A stretch of 64,000 nucleotides of DNA from Pythium myriotylum (Eukaryota > Oomycota > Peronosporomycetes > Pythiales > Pythiaceae): positions 1,922,001-1,986,000 of the forward strand of contig JALJCQ010000014.1 of the NCBI GenBank assembly GCA_023091665.1, written 5' to 3'. A program made the translations under genes and the position numbers. Positions within the stretch are counted from its first letter, which is position 1; the number at the start of each line of letters is the position of its first letter. Positions 10,347 to 25,228 of the stretch are shown one piece after another. The notes below the pieces were generated by a model, which was given only the letters and a program-made list of their open reading frames with translations, did not search any database and was not told the origin of the DNA.

Positions 10347-10649
10347 TGTAACGGTCCACGACCGTACACAGCACCTGCGCTTGAGGAAGTGTGAGCAGCC
10401 ACTCCGAGTCGACCCCTGTCGACGAGCGCCAAAGACTTGGCAAAAGGCGAACTGATTGTAATCAGATTATTCTCCTGGGGAATAATCCCCCCTATACCTG
10501 ATATCCCTGGTATCTAATACCCAGGGATATCACCTACTGAATCTAATAAAAGAGAGTCACTACTTAGGGTAACTTTTCTCCTAAGTGGACCACACACGTT
10601 ATGTACCTACATAACCTAACCTACTTGTGTAACCTTGTACTCCGTTACA
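10347..10649 (-). repeat. Gypsy-2 5' LTR (about 303 bp)
   Basis: The repeat is bounded by TGTAACGG and CCGTTACA, an 8-base perfect terminal inverted repeat with TG/CA ends, and sits directly upstream of gag. No second copy is present in the window, so the edges rest on the inverted repeat and the adjacent primer-binding site. Confidence 0.72.
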
Positions 10650-10800
10650 TTCCTACACAGAGTGTCGTGACCCAACAACCCTGCTGATGCCTTCTAGCAA
10701 GCTTCACGCCGTGCGCAAACGCCCACGCCTTCCTGCCGAACAGAACCTGAGAAATCCTGCCGGACGTCTTGGTCAGTCTTCTTGATCGCTCACAAGAATT

Positions 10801-10840
10801 CCGGACGGCTTGCGAGAAGTCCGGATGGCTTGCGAGAAGT
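10801..10840 (+). repeat. Two tandem 20-bp units
   Basis: CCGGACGGCTTGCGAGAAGT is followed directly by the same unit with one change (GGATGG for GGACGG). Its core TCCGGAYGGCTT is the reverse complement of the core of the 13-bp repeat at 11373-11504. Confidence 0.9.
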
Positions 10841-11037
10841 CTGTGACTGCCTGTGAAGGGAATTGCAAACGCAATCGTGGCCTGGTACCAGCTTCACTAG
10901 GGGCTTGCCACTTGCCGGTGTGCCTTCTGCCGAGTTCAGAAGGGCTTCGCCACTCTCGGGGTTGCTTCCTCGACTTGGAAGTGACTTGGGTCAACTCTGA
11001 CCACGGACTTTAACGTCACGAGCCTAGCAATCGTGAC

Positions 11038-11059
11038 GGGGGGGGGGGGGGGGGGGGGG
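11038..11059. repeat. 22-base G homopolymer
   Basis: An uninterrupted run of G. It is the second long G/C homopolymer within 2.6 kb of the one in Gypsy-2. Confidence 0.95.
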
Positions 11060-11372
11060 ACTTGAGCAGACGAAGGGAAATTCGGTACTGAATTACAAAC
11101 CTAAAAATGCAAAGTCCTACCCTACCCTACCTACCGTACCGTTTATATCACCATCCTTCAATGATCATGCTTCACTTGGAGGCTGCCGAGCTCTCCTGAC
11201 CTCACATTCCTCTGACTGTTTGCGCATACACCTTCTCGTCGGGTCATTCCCATGATTCTGACGTGCTTCCACGTGGGCTTACACTGACTTCAACAGCTGC
11301 TTGCGCATACGGCCGCCCGATCTCAAAACAGATGGTGGGATGTACTATCCTATCCCATCCTTGACGGCTTGA

Positions 11373-11504
11373 TAAGCCGTCCGAGCAAGCCGTCTGGGTA
11401 AGCCGTCCGGGTGAGCCGTCCGGGTAAGCCGTCCGGACAAGCCATCCGAGCACAAGCCATCCGGATTAGCTGTCCGGATAAGCCATCCGGATAAGTCGTC
11501 GTCG
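11373..11504 (+). repeat. 13-bp tandem repeat, about 10 units
   Basis: The unit is close to TAAGCCRTCCGGA, repeated about ten times with one 2-base insertion (CA, near 11451). Several units contain the palindrome ATCCGGAT. This is a small minisatellite. Confidence 0.85.
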
Positions 11505-11589
11505 TCCTGTCGCAACTTTCCCGTCCATCACCACCTTTCCCGCGAGATCACCCCACCAACTGACATGACCTCTTCGCCTCGACCTCACT

Positions 11590-11907
11590 TCACCACATGA
11601 GCATGTTATCTAGCTCGACTTGCGACTTCTTAGGGATAATGCGGCGGTTCATACAGCGTCGGGGAAGAGACTCGAGGCGAGCCTGCTTCTTGAGGGCTCG
11701 GCGTGGGACGTCCTCATTGATCGTATCTGGTGGGAGCATGAACTCTGCCTCTGCTGCTGCCGCCAGTTCGCGGTTGGTCATGTGAGGACACTTGGCCTTG
11801 AGCGTGCACATGAAGTACTTCACACGGAGTTCCACGTGAGTACGAGTCTTCTTGGCATTTGAGGCAGTTGGAGACGGCATGTTGGTCCGAGGGGAGAATT
11901 TGCACAA
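11590..11907 (-). pseudogene. Possible pogo/CENP-B-like transposase N-terminal fragment
   Basis: A 105-codon frame starts at ATG 11907. Its middle (MTNRELAAAAEAEFML, then TINEDVPRRALKKQ) fits the pattern of the first helix-turn-helix in pogo/Tigger/CENP-B proteins (ELA..A..EF.L, then TI and an L-K). Its end (IIPKKSQVELDNMLMW) resembles the start of the CENP-B-type second DNA-binding domain (E..L..W). The frame stops there and no DDE domain is found downstream, so if the assignment is right this is a truncated relic. The match is by pattern only. Confidence 0.35.
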
Positions 11908-12715
11908 TGAGAACTTCGTCGAAAGCTCACGAGATCTTCGCCTCCATGGTGATCATGAGCTGAGGATCCATTTGGCGCCAACATTTTGAAATCCCTGGGT
12001 TTTTTTCTCGGTGAAGTAGCGTTAGTCAGATGTCCGGACTGACGCATGCAGGTCAGTTGCTGTCATCCACTTTGAACGTTTCATCAGTACATCTGCACAT
12101 CCCCATCCTATCTCCCTTCTTGATAGAATTATAAAGGATCGAAGGTTGAATAGAAGTTGACACCGGCTTAGAGCGCGAACAAACTGTATTATCCTCCCAG
12201 ATCCACCCCGGCTCTATGACGCCAGCATCCGAGATCCACCCTGGCTCAATGACGCGAGCGTCAGAGATCCGCCTTGGCGCTATGACGCCAACGTCAGAGA
12301 TCCACCCTGGCTCTATGACGCAAGCATCCGATATCAACGCTCGGACGCAACCATACGCGCACAACGCGCTGCAGTGGACCAATTTTTCTTGGCGCGAGAT
12401 GTTTCTCAAACACGCGGGAAGTACTGGTACGATGAGGTTTGTACATCGCGGACACCTCGCGGCATTTTAATGTCACGACACACTACTAGTTGTCAGGCAC
12501 CCAAGTGTCTCCGTCTTTCCAACACCACGAAGAAACATGTCCTAATGAACATGGCGAATTCTGTCAAGTTATCCTCACAATTTACCTCGACGTTCCAAGT
12601 AGAATTTTACCAGTTCACAACTACTTCTAGCATGTAGAACTCGATATACAACCTTGAGTCCATTGATGAATGTAAATAAATATCATCTCACGGTTCTTAT
12701 GGGTGGTACGCGAGA
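11908..12715. other. Gene-free stretch containing a 33-bp minisatellite
   Basis: Apart from the repeat at 12198-12329, nothing recognisable is present. The stretch from about 12480 to 12715 is AT-richer than the surroundings. Confidence 0.5.
12198..12329 (+). repeat. 33-bp minisatellite, four units
   Basis: Four consecutive 33-base units begin at 12198, 12231, 12264 and 12297, each starting with a GATCC(A/G)CC core and containing CTATGACGC or CAATGACGC. Because 33 is a multiple of three, both strands stay open through the array (11-residue periodic peptides such as SEIHPGSMTRA on +). No gene is inferred from that. Confidence 0.88.
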
Positions 12716-13991
12716 TTACGAGCTTGTGGTAAGAACGTGTTCAGATGCAGTAGTGAAACTAGACAGAGTGAAGGTAGCGAGGCGCTTGAGCCGGCTATCC
12801 TCGAGCAAAACCGCGGGGGCAGGGCGGAAGAATTCATAATCGTCCGCGGTCGGAACTGTCCCGATCCAGTGTAACCCGTGACGGGTGCGTATCCCGGAGA
12901 GGGCGACATACAACGCGTGCGTGTCGACTCGACGCACGTGAGCCGGTCGCAGGGTTGTGATAGCAGCGGCATCAAGTGTCTCACCCTGGACACCATGGAC
13001 AGTCATACCGAAGGCTGGAACGATTGGATATTCTTTGATTGATAGAGACGCACCCGCGATCGCAATCGACGCCGTGGCTAGATGAATCGGCATGACGGAT
13101 GCTGGCCAACTCAACGGCATTCCTGGATATCGGTTGCGCGAAGTGCTTTTGGCGAGATTGACGTAGATGTTTCGAGGCTGCGAGGAGGCTGGCCATGTAC
13201 CGTCCGGTTGTGGCGAGAACGTGGTGGTCTCGTCCCAATCGATATGATAGACACTTGCAGCAGTACCATTTGCTACACCCTTCGGGACACATTGGTTGGC
13301 CTTGACGCGAACAGGCATGCCTATAAGGTCCGCACAAAGTGTTAGCCACAATCATACCCTCACGTCGCGGACCAAGCTCACCAATACAGACATGGAGGAA
13401 GAGCGGTATGTGACCCGTTTTGTTGTCGGGGAGTTGCTTGAGGATGGGAACCTCGCTAGGCAAGAGACGTCGCGAAAGCTGCGCAGGTATGGCGTACACC
13501 TTTCGCTGGCCGCCGAAATGTCGACTTTCAGCCCTGATTGCCATCTCGTTTGTCGCATAGCGCGTCTGGTTGTCAGTCGAGATAACGTGTAGGAGCCCAG
13601 GAGGGCCGGAAAGATCAGAACATCTGCTTGAAAGCGAGGCGATATAGCTGCGGCAATCATTTGTCCATTGTCCCAAGCGTGCACTTGCTAGCCAGGACCC
13701 CCACTCCGGGTCTTGTGCGAAGCGCATGTTTTCGCTTAGATAAATCACGTTGGTAATCTTCCTGTACAACAACAATCCTCTGTCTTGGACAGAAGAGACA
13801 GGTGTAGCGCCAGTTTTGGTCTGGAACATTGGCATCCCCCCTAACAGTGCGCAGCTGGCAGTGATTGAACATTAAGACTACGAGGAGACCACCGTAATCT
13901 TCTTTGTTGTCCTTTCCATGCTTGAGAGCCTCTTCCCATAGGCCAAAGAAGCCGAGGTCAATCATCGACAGCTCGTCGGCAACCACGCAAT
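12716..13991 (-). pseudogene. Pif1/Helitron-type helicase C-terminal half, frameshifted
   Basis: Three overlapping - frames give one helicase in order. ADELSMID is the Walker B (DExx) motif at about 13956-13979. IYLSENMRFAQDPEWGSWL follows, then IPLFLHVCIG, MPVRVKANQCVPKGVANGT and FGMTVHGVQGETLDAAAI (motif V-like). HALYVALSGIR is the motif VI position, with G where the usual Ser-Arg pair is expected. This layout is that of Pif1-family helicases, common as cellular genes, Helitron RepHel C-termini and stand-alone copies in oomycete genomes. The Walker A half is missing because the sequence switches to copia at 13992. At least two frameshifts and a short insertion near 13350 make it a pseudogene. 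Confidence 0.78.
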
Positions 13992-17769
<3,778 letters not shown>

Positions 17770-18086
17770 AGCTCGGCAGTTGAAGCTCGGCTGTAGAAGA
17801 TTCTCCTGCAGAAGATTCTCCGTGGAAGATTCGACATGTGGAAGATTCGACATGTGGAAGATTCTCCGTCTGGTTCTGGTTTGAATCCAGTGCCACCCAT
17901 CGACTTCGTTGAAGTATCCACGAAGTCAGTCTATGTTTGCATATGTTTGCGATAGGTAGGACATGCATTTGATTATGGTAGCGTAGGACACACACAGACG
18001 GCTTAGAGGTAGCAGCAGCGAACTAAGTCCCGATCAATTTACTTTGCATTTTGCATCCCACCAACCAAGTGACCTTCCAACAGGTT

Positions 18087-18889
18087 ATGAGCCCAAGCCC
18101 AGCCGACCCTGCCTTCACCGACTTCGCCTCCCCAGCCTTCGCCATGGATTCGACCACCCCAGCCCGCATCAACAAGTTCGACGGAACCAACTTCCACACA
18201 TGGAAGTTCAAGATGCAGATGGTGCTCGAAGAACGCGACGTCTGGGAAGTTGTCTGTGGAGAGGTCAAACTCGAGCAGTGCCAGACCGACGCGGACCGAG
18301 CCCTCTTCAAGAAGAAGTCTCGCAAGGCGCTCGCGATGATCTGTCTCGCGATGGAAGACTCGCAGCTCCCGCTGGTTCGGTCGGCGAGTGGTGCGCAAGA
18401 TGCATGGTCAAGACTGGAAGAACACTTCGAGAAGAAGAGCCTTGCCAACAAGCTCTTTCTTCGTCGTCGTTTCTTCACGACCATGATGGAAGAAGGTGAC
18501 GATGTGCTCACGCACATCAACAAGCTCAAGACCCTGGCCGAGCAACTCGACGCAGTCGGCGCTCCGGTCAGCGAAGACGACTTGGTGATCACGCTTCTCG
18601 GCAGTCTCAGCGAGTCGTACCAGTTCCTCATCACGGCGTTGGAGTCGCGTGTCGACGCGCTCACGTGGGAACTCGTGACGTCTCGGCTGCTCCATGAAGA
18701 CATGAAGCGCAAGGAGCAAGGTGGCGACGGAGCCACGCTTGGTCAGGCGTTCATGACAAGTGACGCGAAGCCCAAGGGCCGTGCAGTCAAGAAGACTGGC
18801 ACGTGCAACTACTGCGGCAAGATCGGTCATTGGGCCGCGGAGTGCCACTCGCGTGTCAAGGACAACGGCAACGGCAACGGCAACTCCGG

Positions 18890-18926
<37 letters not shown>

Positions 18927-20488
18927 CCTCGGCAACGGTTCCAGCGAGCCAACCTTGCGCGAGATGAAGACCCCGGCGAGTACCTGTTCTCGGTCGGGAA
19001 GACCCAAGGCAAGTCGAGTCAATCCACGGCGTGGTTGGTCGACTCGGGTGCGACTCAGCACATGTCGCGAACCAAGCAGTTCATGATGAACTACAGGAAG
19101 ATTGACCCAGTCGACGTGCATCTGGCCGATGATGGCACGGTCCAAGCGGTTGGCGTGGGAGACATTCTCATGTCGATGAAGACTCCAAGCGGTGTCAAGA
19201 AGGGTTTGCTCACCAACGTGTGGCATATCCCCAAGCTCAGCCGCAACCTGTTCTCGGTCGGAAGATTCACGGAGGACGTTGCTCCCGTGACGTGTGCAAG
19301 CTCAAGCGCTCGCTCTACGGTCTCAAGCAGTCGCCACGCATGTGGAACCAGACCATCGACGCCTTCATGCGCAAGGTCGGCTTCACCAAGTGCGAGATGG
19401 ACCACTGCGTGTACGTCAAGCGGAGCGGCTCAGCGATGATCTTCGTGGTGATCTACGTCGACGACCTCATCCTCGCCTGCAACAGCCTCGAGTTGCTCAC
19501 GGCGACCAAGCGTGCACTCAGCGAACGCTTCGAGATGTCCGACCTCGGCGAACTCAAGTACTGCCTCGGCATGGAAGTTGATCAAGACCCCAAGTCCGGC
19601 GACGTGACCATGCGGCAGACCAAGTTCTTGCAGTCGATCCTGACCAAGTTCGGCATGCAAGACTGCAAACCAGTGAGGACTCCTCAAGACCCCGGACTGA
19701 AGCTGACCAAGGCCATGTGCGAAGGTGGTTGCAAGCACGAAGACACCATGAAGAACGTGCCGTACCGAAGTGCAGTCGGCGCACTGATGTACCTCATGGT
19801 CGGCACTCGACCAGACCTCGCAGCGGCAGTCGGCACACTCAGCCAGTTCGCCGCGGACCCGTGTCCAACGCATTGGCAAGCTCTCAAGCGTGCGCTCCGG
19901 TATCTGCAAGCGACTCCGACGTACGGCCTGCAGTTCTCGGCATCGAACGACGGAAGACTGGTCGGCTACTCCGACGCCGACTGGGCTGGCGACATCGAGT
20001 CACGTCGAAGCACCAGCGGCTACGTGTTCATGCTCAACGGCGGATGCATCAGCTGGCGCAGCAAGAAGCAGCGAACTGTCGCCCTCTCCTCGACCGAAGC
20101 AGAGTACATGGCTCTATCGGAAGCGATCCAAGAAGCCGTGTGGCTCAAGGCGTTCCTGTGCGAACTCGGCGAAGTTGCAAGCGACCAAGCGCTCACGGTG
20201 TACGAAGACAACCAAGGTGCGATCGCGTTGGCCAAGAACCCCGAGTTCCACAAGCGCACCAAGCACATCGACATTCGCTACCACTTCGTTCGTGAGAAGG
20301 TCGAGGACGGTCAAGTGTGTCTCCAGTATTGCCCGACCCAAGACATGCTTGCCGACATCATGACCAAGCCGATCCCCACTGTCCAGTTCGACGTGCTCCG
20401 CACCAAGCTTGGTGTTCAAGACGCAGTCGAGTCGAGGGGGAGTGTTGAAGATGATGCGCCTCGAACCCAGCGTCATCATTCCAGTTGA
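18087..20488 (+). pseudogene. Copia-1 B: gag-protease fused to RT-RNase H by an internal deletion
   Basis: Gag starts at the ATG inside the primer-binding site (18087). Gag, zinc knuckle and protease are intact up to TEDVAPVT. At about 19292 the sequence jumps to RT ([15 protein letters not shown]), removing the protease end, all of integrase, the linker and the first half of RT including the first catalytic Asp. The junction shares ACG between donor and acceptor sites and shifts the frame. YVDD and RNase H remain downstream in frame to a stop at 20488. The product cannot integrate itself. Confidence 0.92.
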
Positions 20489-20801
20489 AGCTCGGCAGTT
20501 GAAGCTCGGCTGTAGAAGATTCTCCTGCAGAAGATTCTCCGTGGAAGATTCGACATGTGGAAGATTCGACATGTGGAAGATTCTCCGTCTGGTTCTGGTT
20601 TGAATCCAGTGCCACCCATCGACTTCGTTGAAGTATCCACGAAGTCAGTCTATGTTTGCATATGTTTACGATAGGTAGGACATACATTTGATTATGGTAG
20701 CGTAGGACACACACAGACGGCTTAGAGGTAGCAGTAGCGAACTAAGTCCCGATCAATTCACTTTGCATTTTGCATCCCACCAACCAAGCGACCTTCCAAC
20801 A
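20443..20801 (+). repeat. Copia-1 LTR (3' of B), 359 bp
   Basis: It has TGTTGAAG and CCTTCCAACA ends and differs from the LTR at 17724 at about six positions by eye, including TTCACTTTGC for TTTACTTTGC in the promoter segment. Confidence 0.95.
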
Positions 20802-23800
20802 AGGGCGACAGTTCGCTGCTTCTTGCTGCGCCAGCTGATGCATCCGCCGTTGAGCATGAACACGTAGCCGCTGGTGCTTCGACGTGACTCGATGTCGCCA
20901 GCCCAGTCGGCGTCGGAGTAGCCGACCAGTCTTCCGTCGTTCGATGCCGAGAACTGCAGGCCGTACGTCGGAGTCGCTTGCAGATACCGGAGCACACGCT
21001 TGAGAGCTTGCCAGTGTGTTGGACACGGGTCCGCGGCGAACTGGCTGAGTGTGCCGACTGCCGCTGCGAGGTCTGGTCGAGTGCCGACCATGAGGTACAT
21101 GAGTGCGCCGACTGCACTTCGGTGCGGCACGTTCTTCATGGTGTCTTCGTGCTTGCAACCACCTTCACACATGGCCTTGGTCAGCTTGAGTCCGGGGTCT
21201 TGAGGAGTCCTCACTGGTTTGCAGTCTTGCATGCCGAACTTGGTCAGGATCGACTGCAAGAACTTGGTCTGCCGCATGGTCACGTCGCCGGACTTGGGGT
21301 CTTGATCAACTTCCATGCCGAGGCAGTACTTGAGTTCGCCGAGGTCGGACATCTCGAAGCGTTCGCTGAGTGCACGCTTGGTCGCCGTGAGCAACTCGAG
21401 GCTGTTGCAGGCGAGGATGAGGTCGTCGACGTAGATCACCACGAAGATCATCGCTGAGCCGCTCCGCTTGACGTACACGCAGTGGTCCATCTCGCACTTG
21501 GTGAAGCCGACCTTGCGCATGAAGGCGTCGATGGTCTGGTTCCACATGCGTGGCGACTGCTTGAGACCGTAGAGCGAGCGCTTGAGCTTGCACACGTAGT
21601 CGGGGTGACGCTGGTCGACGAAGCCTTCGGGCTGCTTCATGTAGATTTCTTCGTCGAGGTTGCCGTTCAGGAACGCCGTCTTGACATCCATCTGATGGAT
21701 CATGAGCTTGTGTCGAGCGGCGATGCTGAGGATGGTGCGGATCGACGTGAACTTGGCGACGGGTGCGAATGTCTCTTCGAAGTCGATGCCGTACTTCTGC
21801 AGGAACCCCTTGGCAACGAGTCGAGCCTTGTACCGCTCGACGAGTCCTTCGGCGGTTTCCTTGACCTTGAACACCCACTTGCTGGTGATGGCCTTGCGTC
21901 CGGCTGGCAAAGGGACTAGGTCCCAGGTCTCGTTCTTCTTGAGCGACTCAAGCTCGGAGTCGCAGGCTTCCTTCCAGTTGCTGGCGTCGTCGGATTCCAT
22001 CGCCGACTTGAACGATGTCGGCAACTCTCCCCCTGAATTCACGACGAGAGCAAACTCTTCGAGATCGTGATCTTGATCTTCTCCCCCTTGTTCTTGCACG
22101 TCTTCGCCTTCTTCGTCTTCATCTTCTACGCCTTCCTCTTCGATCGACGTGAGCAGTGCAGACAGATCTTCGAGCGATGTCCTTGGACCTTGCGTGGGTG
22201 GTGGAGTCGCACCACTTGTGCGTCCAACACGTCCGTAGCGCTTCTCAACTGGCGGTTCAGCCAGGTTCTCGAGCGAGTGCGTGCGAGAGTGGCGCTTGGA
22301 CCCTGGTGCGTAGTCGACATTCGGCTGCTGGGCCGATGCTGGTGCTGCTGGACGCTGCGACCGCTGGCCCTGTTGCCACTCCGGTCGCTCGTAGCTGCGC
22401 TGACTTGGTGCTGGTGAGGCTGGCTGCTCACCCATGTCTTCATCATCTTGGTTGTCGGTTGCTTCATCTTGATCCTCATCATCTTCATCGTCGCGGAACT
22501 CGACGGACTTGCTCCAGGGTTCTTCGCGCTTGCCATCGTCGAATGTGTCTTCCATGAACTGCGCGTCTCGACTGATGACGATCCGGCCGGTTGCGATTTC
22601 TTCAAACCGATACGCCTTCTCGTGGTCCGAGTAGCCGAGGAACCGACACAAGATGGCTCGGGCGTCGAACTTCGACCGCTTCTCCTTGGGCACGTGGACG
22701 TACGCATGGCAGCCGAACACCTTGAAGTTGGCGAGCAAGGGCTTCTTCCCGTACCATTCTTCGTACGGCGACTTGTACGAGTCTTGAGCGCGGGTCGGAA
22801 GTCGGTTGCGAACTTCGACTGCAGTCATGACGGCTTCGCCCCAGTACTCGTCGGACAAGTTGGCATGGTGGAGCTTGCAACGACCACACTCACCGATGGT
22901 TCGGTTCATGCGCTCCGCCACACCGTTCAACTGAGGCGTGTATGGCGGCGTGACGTCGTGCTCGATGCCATGCTTGCGACAGAACTTGGCAAGCTTGGCC
23001 GACTGGTACTCGCCGCCGCCGTCGGTTCGAAGCACTTTGACTCGACGACCGGTTTGGTTCTCGGCCCAGTTGACGAACTCGACGAACTTGTCGTAGACTT
23101 CGTCCTTGGACCGCATGAGGTACAACTTGCACAGTCGAGACTTGTCGTCGGTGAAGGTGGCAAAGTACTTCATGCCGCCGAAAGTCGGAGTCTTCATGGG
23201 GCCGGCCACATCGCTGTACACGACGTCAAGCAGATTCGCAGACCGCTTGGTCGTGCCCGACTGGAACTTGACGCGAGTCAGCTTGCCGAGTGCACAGCCT
23301 TCACAGACCTCCCATTCCTGCACAGACCCGATATCGAGTCCGTCGGCGAGGTCCTTCTTGACGATGGCTTCGAGACCGCTGAAGCCAATGTGACCGAGTC
23401 GGAGGTGCCACAGGTACGACTTGGACATGGCGCGACCTCGTCTTGCACTGGCGGCGTGGGCTGCTTCAGTCGACACTGGAGACATGTTGAGCTTGAACAG
23501 ACCCTTGCCGATTCGAGTGCCGATGGTCCGCTTGGCGCCCTTCAGCATGACAAAGCAACCGTCCTTGTTGAACGTCACGGGAGCAACGTCCTCCGTGAAT
23601 CTTCCGACCGAGAACAGGTTGCGGCTGAGCTTGGGGATATGCCACACGTTGGTGAGCAAACCCTTCTTGACACCGCTTGGAGTCTTCATCGACATGAGAA
23701 TGTCTCCCACGCCAACCGCTTGGACCGTGCCATCATCGGCCAGATGCACGTCGACTGGGTCAATCTTCTTGTAGTTCATCATGAACTGCTTGGTTCGCGA

Positions 23801-23938
23801 CATGTGCTGAGTCGCACCCGAGTCGACCAACCACGCCGTGGATTGACTCGACTTGCCTTGGGTCTTCCCGACCGAGAACAGGTACTCGCCGGGGTCTTCA
23901 TCTCGCGCAAGGTTGGCTCGCTGGAACCGTTGCCGAGG

Positions 23939-23975
<37 letters not shown>

Positions 23976-24778
23976 CCGGAGTTGCCGTTGCCGTTGCCGT
24001 TGTCCTTGACACGCGAGTGGCACTCCGCGGCCCAATGACCGATCTTGCCGCAGTAGTTGCACGTGCCAGTCTTCTTGACTGCACGGCCCTTGGGCTTCGC
24101 GTCACTTGTCATGAACGCCTGACCAAGCGTGGCTCCGTCGCCACCTTGCTCCTTGCGCTTCATGTCTTCATGGAGCAGCCGAGACGTCACGAGTTCCCAC
24201 GTGAGCGCGTCGACACGCGACTCCAACGCCGTGATGAGGAACTGGTACGACTCGCTGAGACTGCCGAGAAGCGTGATCACCAAGTCGTCTTCGCTGACCG
24301 GAGCGCCGACTGCGTCGAGTTGCTCGGCCAGGGTCTTGAGCTTGTTGATGTGCGTGAGCACATCGTCACCTTCTTCCATCATGGTCGTGAAGAAACGACG
24401 ACGAAGAAAGAGCTTGTTGGCAAGGCTCTTCTTCTCGAAGTGTTCTTCCAGTCTTGACCATGCATCTTGCGCACCACTCGCCGACCGAACCAGCGGGAGC
24501 TGCGAGTCTTCCATCGCGAGACAGATCATCGCGAGCGCCTTGCGAGACTTCTTCTTGAAGAGGGCTCGGTCCGCGTCGGTCTGGCACTGCTCGAGTTTGA
24601 CCTCTCCACAGACAACTTCCCAGACGTCGCGTTCTTCGAGCACCATCTGCATCTTGAACTTCCATGTGTGGAAGTTGGTTCCGTCGAACTTGTTGATGCG
24701 GGCTGGGGTGGTCGAATCCATGGCGAAGGCTGGGGAGGCGAAGTCGGTGGAGGCAGGGTCGGCTGGGCTTGGGCTCAT
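20753..24778 (-). pseudogene. Copia-1 C polyprotein, truncated in RNase H
   Basis: The open frame runs from the ATG in the primer-binding site (24778) through gag, zinc knuckle, protease, integrase, RT (YVDD) and into RNase H (YSDADWAGD) without a stop. At 20802 it passes into the neighbouring LTR and ends after a short LTR-encoded tail, giving about 1,341 residues instead of about 1,457. The catalytic E (STEAEY) and last D (EDNQG) of RNase H are lost. The remaining domains look undamaged, so it was intact until the interruption. Confidence 0.92.
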
Positions 24779-25141
24779 AACCTGTTGGAAGGTCGCTTGG
24801 TTGGTGGGATGCAAAATGCAAAGTGAATTGATCGGGACTTAGTTCGCTGCTGCTACCTCTAAGCCGTCTGTGTGTGTCCTACGCTACCGTAATCAAATGT
24901 ATGTCCTACCTATCGTAAACATATGCAAACATAAACTGACTTCGTGGATACTTCAACGAAGTCGATGGGTGGCACTGGATTCAAACCAGAACCAGACGGA
25001 GAATCTTCCACATGTCGAATCTTCCACATGTCGAATCTTCCACGGAGAATCTTCTGCAGGAGAATCTTCTACAGCCGAGCTTCAACTGCCGAGCTTCAAC
25101 TGGAATGATGACGCTGGGTTCGAGGCGCATCATCTTCAACA
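20802..25141 (-). mobile_element. Copia-1 copy C, 3' end cut off
   Basis: A minus-strand element with its 5' LTR at 24783-25141. Its internal region runs left to 20802, where it is cut in RNase H by the A-B block. Its 5' LTR abuts the broken LTR of copy D without a spacer, so C was inserted in D's LTR or the two were joined by rearrangement. Confidence 0.88.
24783..25141 (-). repeat. Copia-1 LTR (5' of C), 359 bp
   Basis: It runs from TGTTGGAAGG to CATCTTCAACA on the + strand. The primer-binding site of C is directly to its left. Confidence 0.95.
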
Positions 25142-25228
25142 AGACGGCTTAGAGGTAGCAGTAGCGAACTAAGTCCCGATCAATTTACTTTGCATTTTGC
25201 ATCCCACCAACCAAGCGACCTTCCAACA
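25142..25228 (+). repeat. Copia-1 LTR fragment (3' 87 bp of the 5' LTR of D)
   Basis: It starts AGACGGCTTAGAGG in the middle of the LTR and ends CCTTCCAACA. It keeps the promoter segment but lacks the GAAGATTC array, which lies to the left of the break. Confidence 0.93.

Larger units (their letters stand above)
5333..10649 (-). mobile_element. Gypsy-2: Ty3/gypsy retrotransposon, 5' LTR present, 3' LTR lost
   Basis: Read on the - strand from 10649 the order is LTR, primer-binding site, gag with zinc knuckle, retropepsin-like protease, RT, RNase H and integrase. This is the Ty3/gypsy order. The element stops at 5333 after the integrase tail, with no polypurine tract or second LTR, so its 3' end is deleted. 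Lesions seen are a frameshift in gag (about 9845-9880), a 26-base C run in the protease-RT linker, a TAA in RT (about 7638-7640), a one-base deletion near 7583, and a frameshift between RNase H and integrase (about 6300). Confidence 0.9.
10650..11589. other. Gene-free stretch with short tandem repeats
   Basis: No gene is seen on either strand. It contains a twofold 20-base repeat (10801-10840), a 22-base G run (11038-11059) and a ten-unit 13-base repeat (11373-11504), listed separately. Confidence 0.6.

Noticed and set aside
18051..18086. An upstream start giving HPTNQVTFQQ before gag
   Set aside because: The first codon is TTG and the sequence is the LTR end. The first ATG is in the primer-binding site.
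22448..24457. Antisense ORFs of about 667-671 codons opposite gag-integrase in most Copia-1 copies (also 25554-27557, 33254-35257, 38158-40167, 48957-50972, 60257-62260)
   Set aside because: They are mirror frames of the real polyprotein, kept open by its codon bias (few TTA, CTA and TCA codons). The copies are too similar for conservation to mean anything. No family is recognisable.
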